DNA of 64,000 bases, taken from Emticicia soli. Its GTDB lineage: Bacteria; Bacteroidota; Bacteroidia; Cytophagales; Spirosomataceae. Below, in pieces: positions 18,120 to 24,641 of the stretch. The translations under genes were made by a program, and so were the position numbers. How positions within the stretch are numbered: position 1 is the first letter of the stretch; each line of letters opens with the position of its first letter. The stretch spans positions 1 to 64,000 of the forward strand of contig NZ_JBBEWC010000010.1 in the NCBI RefSeq assembly GCF_037860775.1, read 5' to 3'. Under the pieces are notes generated by a model. It ran no database searches. It was not told the DNA's origin and saw only the letters and a program-made list of their open reading frames with translations.

Positions 18120-19109
18120 ATGCCTGCTGTTTCAGTTTTGATGCCTGTATTTAATGCAGAAAGGTATGTTAAAGAGGCGATTGATAGCATTCTGAATCAG
18201 ACATTTAAAGATTTTGAGTTAATTGTTCTGAACGATGCATCAACTGACTCAAGTAAGGAGGTCGTCTTGTCTGTGCAGGATTCACGCATCCGATATATAG
18301 AAAACGAACAGAACAAGGGTTTGTCTTTTTCGAGAAATCGTTTGTTGAGTGAAGCAAAAGGCGTGTACATAGCATGGCTCGATGCCGATGATATTGCGTA
18401 CCCTACAAGGCTGGAAGAAGAATATCAGTTTCTGGAAGAACATACAGAACACGCAATGGTAGCCAGTTGGGCTAGATTGATAGATGCAGAAGATAAACCA
18501 ACAGGTGATTTTATTAAATCGTATATACCAAACGAATATCTGTCGGCTCTGCTATTGTTTGTGAACTATTTTGTGCAGTCGAGCGTGATGTTACGGAGAA
18601 GTTTTTTACCTGATGTGCACTATCGGCCGGAGTTTCCACCAACCGAAGATTACGAACTTTGGGTGCGTATTGCCGCCAAATATCCGGTGTCTATTCTACC
18701 TAAAACATTGGTAGATTACCGGATTCATACAAGTAATATAAGCTCAGTGCAACAGCAACGCTCAGAGATTGCAGTAAAACTCAATCATAAGATACAATTA
18801 GAGAGTTTAGGTATATTGCCAAGTGACGAAGAAGTAAACCTACACTATACAATTGCATTCAGAAAACCAGAGAATTTAGCATTTCTGGAAAAAGCTGCTG
18901 ATTGGTTACAGCGCATTGAAACCCAAAACAAAATCAATAAAAGATTTGATACCAAAGCACTGCGCTATATTCTTATGCATCGTTGGATAAAAGTATGCAC
19001 AAGCAATAAATCGCTAGGGTTAGGCGCGCTGAAAATATATTTTAAAAGTAAACTCGTAGAAGTGAGTTTGAGGAATTTGTTTTTGATGATGCAATATATT
19101 ATAAAATAA
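18120..19109 (+). CDS. Family 2 glycosyltransferase
   Basis: The 329-residue cytoplasmic protein opens with the GT-A nucleotide-sugar binding fold (SVLMPVFNAERYVKEAID, then VLNDASTD) and has the metal-binding acidic motif WLDADD at about 86-91. The TEDYELWVR motif near 180 is the usual ED acceptor/catalytic-base region of this family. It lies 48 bases after yfhO. It probably transfers a sugar onto a lipid-linked or protein-linked glycan, with donor and acceptor unknown. Confidence 0.9.
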   Translation: MPAVSVLMPVFNAERYVKEAIDSILNQTFKDFELIVLNDASTDSSKEVVLSVQDSRIRYIENEQNKGLSFSRNRLLSEAKGVYIAWLDADDIAYPTRLEEEYQFLEEHTEHAMVASWARLIDAEDKPTGDFIKSYIPNEYLSALLLFVNYFVQSSVMLRRSFLPDVHYRPEFPPTEDYELWVRIAAKYPVSILPKTLVDYRIHTSNISSVQQQRSEIAVKLNHKIQLESLGILPSDEEVNLHYTIAFRKPENLAFLEKAADWLQRIETQNKINKRFDTKALRYILMHRWIKVCTSNKSLGLGALKIYFKSKLVEVSLRNLFLMMQYIIK

Positions 19110-19128
19110 TAACCTCTCTTAAATTGAA

Positions 19129-19701
19129 ATGAAAAGAATAATTGCCGTGACTTTAATTGCCTATTCAAGTTTTTTATTGAGTTGCAAAAATACTCCAGTA
19201 CCTATAGAAGAGGGATTTACAAGTATTTTAGCGGATAGTACTATGAACATACAAGTAACAGCTACTAATAACCAAACATACTATGAGTTTGGATTCAAAT
19301 TTCAGGTATTGAAAGATGGTAAAATTGCCAAGCTTGGTACAAAATTACCTAATGCAGGCAGCTATAGAGTAAGTATCTGGGATGCAAAATCAAAAACGGT
19401 ATTATTAGAAAAAGTAGTTAATCAGACACAAGCTAATAAGCAACATTGGGTAAATATTTCGCTTCTACCAATTATAAAAGATAAAGAATACCTCATTTCT
19501 GTATTAGCAAATAATTGGAATGATGCGTTTCAGAAAACAGGAAAAGCGATTGAATATCCGATTGAAAAAGGGAACATTAAACTGTTGCGGTTTGCTTACA
19601 CAAGCCAGCCATCATCATCATCTCCTCCGAAATTTCCAAATATGACAGATAATTATTATTCAATATCTGGATTTGTAGATTTTGGATTTATTTCCAATTA
19701 A
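19129..19701 (+). CDS. Lipoprotein with a DUF4082-like domain
   Basis: This 190-residue protein has a lipoprotein signal (SFLLSC, lipidated Cys19). The mature part is a beta-sandwich of DUF4082 appearance: YYEFGFKFQVLKDGKI, then a WDAKSKTVL strand, then WVNISLLPI and EYLISVLAN. In other proteins such domains sit in surface and carbohydrate-active contexts. It lies between a glycosyltransferase and an FkbM methyltransferase and is probably cotranscribed with them. The role is unknown. Confidence 0.7.
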   Translation: MKRIIAVTLIAYSSFLLSCKNTPVPIEEGFTSILADSTMNIQVTATNNQTYYEFGFKFQVLKDGKIAKLGTKLPNAGSYRVSIWDAKSKTVLLEKVVNQTQANKQHWVNISLLPIIKDKEYLISVLANNWNDAFQKTGKAIEYPIEKGNIKLLRFAYTSQPSSSSPPKFPNMTDNYYSISGFVDFGFISN

Positions 19702-19707
19702 AATTAT

Positions 19708-20421
19708 ATGTACACTACTGTCTTTAAATTATTACCACTCTTTGATGCTATCAGGCTAAATATTTTAATATTTGTTAGAAGATACATATTCAAATTTGGT
19801 AAAATAAACTTTTCGCAAACAGGAGAAGAAATAGTTATTCAATGGATATTAAAAGATATTAAACAAGGGTTTTACTTAGATGTTGGTTGCCATCATCCAT
19901 ACAAAATTTCTAATACTTTTCAATTATATCTAAATGGATGGCATGGCATTGCTATTGATGCTAATCCAACATTGATTGAAAAGTGGAAAAGAAAACGTAA
20001 AAATGATATTCCACTCGTAGCGGCTATTTCTGATGAAGAGAAAGAGGTTACTTTTTATGAATTTAAAGAAAGTGAGGTAAATACCATGGACGAAGGGATG
20101 GTACAGGAGTGGAAACAAAAGTTTAATTATAGAAGCGAAAGAAAGCTAACCACTCAAACACTGACTTCGATTCTGGATAAATATTTACCTGAAAACCAAA
20201 AGATAGATTTATTAACGGTAGATGTTGAAGGCAATGATTTTAATGTAATAAAATCTATTGACTTGAATAAGTATAGGCCAAAGTTGATAGTAGTTGAAAT
20301 TCATGGATTTGATTTGTCGAATATTGAGGAGAATGAAATTTATCAATATCTGATTACTCAGAAATATACTTTGGTAAGTTTTGCTACAATGAATGGCTAT
20401 TTTCTGGATACCACAAGATAG
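19708..20421 (+). CDS. FkbM family SAM-dependent methyltransferase
   Basis: The 237-residue protein has the FkbM-type Rossmann core: FYLDVGCHHPY near residue 55 binds SAM, AIDANP near 83 is the ribose-binding acidic position, and LLTVDVEGNDF near 169 is the conserved post-core motif. FkbM enzymes O-methylate sugars and polyketides. In this operon, modification of a surface glycan is likely, but the substrate is inferred. The start is six bases after the preceding stop, which indicates cotranscription. Confidence 0.88.
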   Translation: MYTTVFKLLPLFDAIRLNILIFVRRYIFKFGKINFSQTGEEIVIQWILKDIKQGFYLDVGCHHPYKISNTFQLYLNGWHGIAIDANPTLIEKWKRKRKNDIPLVAAISDEEKEVTFYEFKESEVNTMDEGMVQEWKQKFNYRSERKLTTQTLTSILDKYLPENQKIDLLTVDVEGNDFNVIKSIDLNKYRPKLIVVEIHGFDLSNIEENEIYQYLITQKYTLVSFATMNGYFLDTTR

Positions 20422-20450
20422 AACTGCAAATTTTTAACAACTTATTCTAT

Positions 20451-21221
20451 ATGAAAAACAAAGTTTACGTATTAGTTTTTACTGCTGCTTGGCTTTTAAC
20501 ACAAAATGCAATTGCTCAGACTTTAAAAGATGAATTAACTCCTGTTATTAAGGACTCTCTTAAGCTTACAAACATAGCTTTTAGCGTTTCTGAGGGGTCT
20601 TACACAATCGCTCCTTTGAGTTCGGGAAAACCACATTTTGTAGGAGGCAAACTTAGTTTGGGAACTTCAAGTGTTTCAAAGAAAATCTATGTATTAGATG
20701 ATACAAGAAACTATGACCCAGAAGGCAATGCGAATGTCTTCTCAATTTTTCAAAACTTAAATCCAGGTGGATATGCTACACAAGAATATATATCTGGTTA
20801 TAGTGGTGGTAAGTTAGAGATTGGATTTGCAAGCTCTGAATATGGTACCGGATACCTGAATAGTGTATATGCTAACAGAGGTACAATTATTTCAAGAAAT
20901 TCATCTGGTTTAATTTTACGTTCAACACCGGGCTATGGTACATACGATGGTATTACCTTTCAAACGGGTTATGCAGGTTATGATGGAATAACTCCTGAAC
21001 GAATGCGTATCGACGCCTATGGCAACGTCGGAATCGGAACAACTTATCCCGTATCAAAATTGCACTTGAGCAATGGTAACGTTCAGTTAGATAATGGAGA
21101 TATATTTGTGAGAGATTTTAACAGAGGTATTATTCTGAAATCTCCAGGTAGTAATTGTTGGAGAATTACAATTAGTGATTGGGGCGATTTTGTAAAAACA
21201 TATGTGCCTTGCCCTAACTGA
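20451..21221 (+). CDS. Secreted protein with a tail-fibre-like repeat
   Basis: The 256-residue protein has a signal peptide ending QNAIAQ. The middle is Gly/Tyr/Ser-rich, with YAGYDGITPERMRID. Near residue 193 comes NVGIGTTYPVSKLHL, a motif seen in many secreted Bacteroidota proteins and in trimeric phage-fibre proteins just before a C-terminal chaperone. Here the protein ends about 50 residues later without a recognisable S74-type chaperone or T9SS domain. It is the last gene before a strong terminator. The function is unknown; a surface fibre or glycosylated substrate of the operon is a guess. Confidence 0.6.
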   Translation: MKNKVYVLVFTAAWLLTQNAIAQTLKDELTPVIKDSLKLTNIAFSVSEGSYTIAPLSSGKPHFVGGKLSLGTSSVSKKIYVLDDTRNYDPEGNANVFSIFQNLNPGGYATQEYISGYSGGKLEIGFASSEYGTGYLNSVYANRGTIISRNSSGLILRSTPGYGTYDGITFQTGYAGYDGITPERMRIDAYGNVGIGTTYPVSKLHLSNGNVQLDNGDIFVRDFNRGIILKSPGSNCWRITISDWGDFVKTYVPCPN

Positions 21222-21234
21222 TTTCGAGGGGGAT

Positions 21235-21280
21235 AATAAACGACAAAAGCCAGACTTAAATCTGGCTTTTGTCGTTTATT
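21235..21280. terminator. Bidirectional terminator between converging genes
   Basis: A perfect 20-base inverted repeat (21235-21254 and 21261-21280) with a six-base loop is A-rich on the left and T-rich on the right. It can therefore end both the plus-strand glycan operon and the minus-strand anti-sigma transcript. Confidence 0.92.
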
Positions 21281-21289
21281 GATCGTATT

Positions 21290-22123
21290 TTATATGCCTA
21301 ATACAAAAATATCTGATGTGGGTGTTGCACTTCCGCCTTTCTTTTCAAGCGTTACGGCAAAAGCTTTTGGCATAGGTACTTTCTTTAATTCCTGCGTGTT
21401 ATTGATAATGTCAAATACACCTGCATCTAGCGGTTTATCATCAACAATTGCCCATAATTGGTATTGCATGCCAACAGGAGGCGCAGGTAAGTTCGGACGA
21501 ACCAGATATACTTTGTTCGTTGACATATCAAGTGCAAGCATAACCGTTGAGTTTGGCGAAACCTTTTGGCCCATTAATTTAAATGTTTTTACGCCGGGAC
21601 TCATCAAAAGGTTTACTTCATTAGGCTTCATCATGCCCTCGTTACTCTTGGCCTCTTTTTGTAATTGTATATTCTGGTTGATGGCTTGTGTTAAATTCTC
21701 TTTACTCTCATTCCAGCGTGTCAGAACATAAACATTTGCCAGTACACTGCCTAACAGGGCTAAAGAAGCTGCAATTCGAAGATAACTACTGAAAAAACCA
21801 CTTGGTTTCGCACGCATGTGAGCTATCTGCTCTTCATTTTCGAAACCATTAAAGTCTATAACTTTTGTATCTTTTATTAGAGTACCAGTACTTAAAGCAT
21901 CAGCAACAATTGTATTCCAGATTTGGTCTTTTAAGTGCACCGGAGGTTCTGATGCATTCTCAAAGGCATAGCTTTCCAGAGAGTCTTCGATAGCCCGAAG
22001 CTCCTCCTTTATTTCGGGGTATTTTACCGCCATTTGCTCTACTTCAGCTATCTCTTCTGAGGTAGCTGAGCCAAGCACGTAGCTTTCTAAAATCCCTGAC
22101 GCTATGTATGCATTAATATTCAT
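21290..22123 (-). CDS. Anti-sigma factor, RskA type
   Basis: The 277-residue inner-membrane protein has an N-terminal cytoplasmic anti-sigma region (YVLGSATSEEIAEVEQM) without the zinc-binding HxxxCxxC motif, one membrane helix at about 112-135, and a C-terminal extracytoplasmic RskA-like domain (QKVSPNSTVMLALD, GMQYQLWAI, LDAGVFDI, AFAVTLEKKGG). It should hold the ECF sigma factor encoded 78 bases upstream until an envelope signal releases it. The pair is typical of SigK/RskA-like systems. The signal cannot be told from sequence. Confidence 0.9.
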   Translation of the reverse strand: MNINAYIASGILESYVLGSATSEEIAEVEQMAVKYPEIKEELRAIEDSLESYAFENASEPPVHLKDQIWNTIVADALSTGTLIKDTKVIDFNGFENEEQIAHMRAKPSGFFSSYLRIAASLALLGSVLANVYVLTRWNESKENLTQAINQNIQLQKEAKSNEGMMKPNEVNLLMSPGVKTFKLMGQKVSPNSTVMLALDMSTNKVYLVRPNLPAPPVGMQYQLWAIVDDKPLDAGVFDIINNTQELKKVPMPKAFAVTLEKKGGSATPTSDIFVLGI

Positions 22124-22201
22124 TTTTATTTTTAGCTTGATTGCATTTTAATGTGTTAAGATAAAAATCAAGCATATTTTAATTTGATTGCTGATAGCAT
22201 T

Positions 22202-22780
22202 TTAAAAAAAGTTCATTAATAAAAGTACCAAAGCTTGCAGCAAGCCCCTTAAGGTATTTACTGCTGATTTAATTCTTGTTTTAACAGTACCCAGCGGAAT
22301 ACCGTATTCTTCAGAAACTTCAGCTTGAGTATAGCCTTTATAATATATTAAATCTATTAATTGCTTATATTCCGGCTTTAGTTTATCTACTATTTTTTGC
22401 AGACCTATACCATCAACATCTTGTGCTGTCTGGTATTCGTCATCAATCTGATGCAAAACTTTATCTTCTATTGATACATTATAATTGCTATCTCTGAAAT
22501 CGGCAGAACGAACCTTATCGATTGCCAGATTACGGGCAATATTCATCATCCAGGTAAAAATGCTTCCTTTTGATGAATCATAATTGTCGATGTTCTTCCA
22601 GATTTTAAGAAATGTATCTTGAAGTAAATCATTCGCATCGTCATTCGACTGTATAACCTTATTTAGTACTCCATATAGGGCACTTGAATAATTATTATAC
22701 AGAATATTAAAGCCTCGCTGATCTTTGTCTTTCAACAAAGCCACCAATTCTTCTTCTGATATGCTGATACGACGTGCCAA
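22202..22780 (-). CDS. ECF-type RNA polymerase sigma factor
   Basis: The 192-residue protein has sigma region 2 at about 27-92 (DANDLLQDTFLKIWKNI for core binding, FTWMMNIARNLAIDKVR for -10 recognition) and region 4 at about 129-182, with the helix-turn-helix GYTQAEVSEEYGIPLGTVK. The start is TTG at 22780: the frame is open a little upstream but has no ATG, and a stop precedes it at 22817-22819. The length and LVALLKDKDQRGFNILY opening fit SigK-like ECF factors. It is cotranscribed with the anti-sigma gene behind a well-formed promoter. Confidence 0.92.
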   Translation of the reverse strand: MARRISISEEELVALLKDKDQRGFNILYNNYSSALYGVLNKVIQSNDDANDLLQDTFLKIWKNIDNYDSSKGSIFTWMMNIARNLAIDKVRSADFRDSNYNVSIEDKVLHQIDDEYQTAQDVDGIGLQKIVDKLKPEYKQLIDLIYYKGYTQAEVSEEYGIPLGTVKTRIKSAVNTLRGLLQALVLLLMNFF

Positions 22781-22817
22781 ACGATTCTCTTTTTCGGGCT
22801 TAATTAGTAAATTTTCT

Positions 22818-22849
22818 CAAAGATGTTGTTTATCTCACATCTTTCCAAA
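22818..22849 (-). promoter_or_regulatory. Promoter of the sigma/anti-sigma operon
   Basis: On the minus strand a TTTG (22846-22849) is followed after 20 bases by CATCTTTG (22818-22825), one base from the TAnnTTTG consensus with ideal spacing. The -7 box overlaps one arm of a small inverted repeat (22819-22825 / 22838-22844), a possible site for control. Confidence 0.6.
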
Positions 22850-22986
22850 AAAACTTAAAAAAAACTACACATTTTAGCATGATTTTTTTTTCTTTAACTA
22901 AGCCCAAAGTTTTCTTCGTTTTTGCACTTCTAATTCTATTTACGGAATATCATAAGTTTTGGATTTATTTTATTAAATAATAGCCG

Positions 22987-22994
22987 TAACTTTG
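22987..22994 (+). promoter_or_regulatory. -7 promoter element of the agmatine deiminase gene
   Basis: TAACTTTG is an exact TAnnTTTG match 57 bases before the start codon. A TTTTG at 22957-22961 could serve as the -33 box, though the 25-base spacing is slightly long. Confidence 0.55.
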
Positions 22995-23051
22995 CATTTC
23001 TTTAGATTTTTCTAATACTAATTCATAACTGAAAACCAAAATAGATAAGTA

Positions 23052-24098
23052 GTGGCTAACACACCCAAACAACAAGGCTTTTTCTTCCCTGCTGAATGGC
23101 ACCCACACCGGGCGACATGGTTAAGCTTTCCGCAGAGTTCTGATTCGTGGGATTATGGTGACAGATTAGAGCGGATATACCCATCTTATATGGCATTTAT
23201 CAAAGCTATTGCCGAAAGTGAGAAGGTTTGCATTAATGCAACAGACGAGCAACAAAAAGCTTTGATTATTAAACTTCTTGAAAAATACGATATAGATCAA
23301 AGTGAGATAGAAATTCCGATACATGCCACAAACGACTCTTGGTGCCGCGACCACGGCCCGGCTTTCTTGATAAACCCAGAAACCAAAGAGCGAATGATTG
23401 TGGAGTGGGGCTATAATGCCTGGGGTGGTAAGTATCCACCATTTGACGACGACGACCAAATACCCGTAAAAATAGCCAACTACCTTGGTTTACCTTATGT
23501 AGTGCCGGGTATTATTATGGAAGGAGGCTCGGTAGAATTTAACGGAAAAGGTACAGTACTTACGAGCAAATCTTGCTTGTTGAACCCTAACCGAAACCCG
23601 CACCTGAATCAATCTGAGATTGAGCAATACCTGCACGATTATTATGGTGTAGACCAGGTTCTGTGGGTAACCGATGGAATTGTAGGAGATGATACCGACG
23701 GGCACATTGATGACACAACTCGGTTTGTGAATGAAGATACTGTTTTAACAGTAATAGAACATGATAAAACCGATGATAATTACCATCCGTTGAAGCAAAA
23801 TCTTGATGATTTATCAAAAATGCGTTTGTTGAATGGCAAGCAATTAAATATAAAAGAATTGCCGATGCCTAAGGCCGTTTATGATAGTGGTATTCGTTTG
23901 CCTGCATCTTATGCCAATTTCCTGATTACAAACGGAGACGTGATAGTACCAACATATCGTTGTGATAAAGATGATGTAGCCTTAGATATTATACAAGGTT
24001 GTTTCCCCGACAGAAAAATTGTAGGTATTGATGCCACCGAAATTATCTGGGGGCTTGGTAGTTTCCATTGTTTGTCTCAACAAGAACCCATTATATAG
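23052..24098 (+). CDS. Agmatine deiminase (PAD family)
   Basis: The 348-residue cytoplasmic enzyme hydrolyses agmatine to N-carbamoylputrescine and ammonia, a step from arginine to putrescine. Family motifs are present: DSWCRDHGP near 96, EGGSVEFNGKG near 157, DDTDGHIDD near 216, and the C-terminal GLGSFHCLSQQEP with the nucleophilic Cys340. The start is GTG at 23052, since an in-frame TAA lies two codons before it. A close alternative is another guanidino-deiminase of the same family, but the motif set fits AguA best. A small conserved gene follows after 10 bases. Confidence 0.93.
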   Translation: MANTPKQQGFFFPAEWHPHRATWLSFPQSSDSWDYGDRLERIYPSYMAFIKAIAESEKVCINATDEQQKALIIKLLEKYDIDQSEIEIPIHATNDSWCRDHGPAFLINPETKERMIVEWGYNAWGGKYPPFDDDDQIPVKIANYLGLPYVVPGIIMEGGSVEFNGKGTVLTSKSCLLNPNRNPHLNQSEIEQYLHDYYGVDQVLWVTDGIVGDDTDGHIDDTTRFVNEDTVLTVIEHDKTDDNYHPLKQNLDDLSKMRLLNGKQLNIKELPMPKAVYDSGIRLPASYANFLITNGDVIVPTYRCDKDDVALDIIQGCFPDRKIVGIDATEIIWGLGSFHCLSQQEPII

Positions 24099-24108
24099 AT
24101 TGCTTAAA

Positions 24109-24453
24109 ATGTTAAATTTTCATAAAAAAACCTTTAGGTCGCTTAGTAATACCGCCAATGGTGAAGTAGGAGAGGAAACTCTGTTTCACTATTCACAAAA
24201 TGGCGATATAGTATGGGCCGAATATGCCGGAGGCATGATTGTAAAAGGTTTTTTGATAGCTAAAGTGCTAGCAGATAGTATTTTAGATATGAGATACGAA
24301 CATATAAATAAAGCAGGAGAGATAATGACGGGCAAGTGTTGCTCTACACCCGAACTATTACCTGATGGGCGTATACGCCTGCATGAAAAATGGCAATGGA
24401 CAAGCGGAGACTTGTCGTCAGGGGAGTCGGTTGTGGAAGAAATAATCAATTAA
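24109..24453 (+). CDS. Small conserved protein of unknown function
   Basis: This 114-residue protein starts at ATG 24109, ten bases after the agmatine deiminase stop. A longer frame overlapping that gene has no support. The sequence contains ISxT-like SLSNTANGEV, IVWAEYAGGMIVKGFLIAK and LLPDGRIRLHEKWQWTSGD, a pattern I recognise from Bacteroidota proteins often labelled n-acetylglutamate synthase. No acetyltransferase motif is visible, so that label is probably an error. It is predicted to be a soluble, mostly beta protein. The close coupling suggests cotranscription with the deiminase. Confidence 0.8.
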   Translation: MLNFHKKTFRSLSNTANGEVGEETLFHYSQNGDIVWAEYAGGMIVKGFLIAKVLADSILDMRYEHINKAGEIMTGKCCSTPELLPDGRIRLHEKWQWTSGDLSSGESVVEEIIN

Positions 24454-24464
24454 ACTTCGTAAAA

Positions 24465-24486
24465 AGCAGAAAAATCTGCTATTTTT
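24465..24486 (+). terminator. Intrinsic terminator after the agmatine deiminase operon
   Basis: AGCAGA and TCTGCT flank a four-base AAAA loop, with A-run before and ATTTTT after. Confidence 0.7.
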
Positions 24487-24641
24487 GGTTCTTCATTTTT
24501 TTGATAGCCGAAAAATAGCGATTTCGGCATATTGTTAACCCAAACAAAATTAATATTCATCACAATAATTTTTAAACGCTTAGAGTTTAGTTATTGTAGC
24601 AAAATGGCTTTGCCATTCAGATGATTGATAGAAGTATTGTT

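Noticed and set aside
21279..21731. A 150-codon plus-strand frame over the anti-sigma gene
   Set aside because: It is the antisense of the RskA-like domain, which has clear family motifs on the minus strand.
24028..24108. Upstream start for the small gene after agmatine deiminase
   Set aside because: It would overlap the catalytic end of the agmatine deiminase gene by 71 bases, and the family resemblance begins only after ATG 24109.
24507..24528. Inverted repeat GCCGAAA / TTTCGGC before the parvulin lipoprotein
   Set aside because: The stem is only seven bases, has no T-run and lies just after a better terminator. It may be chance or a leader hairpin, and I could not support a function.
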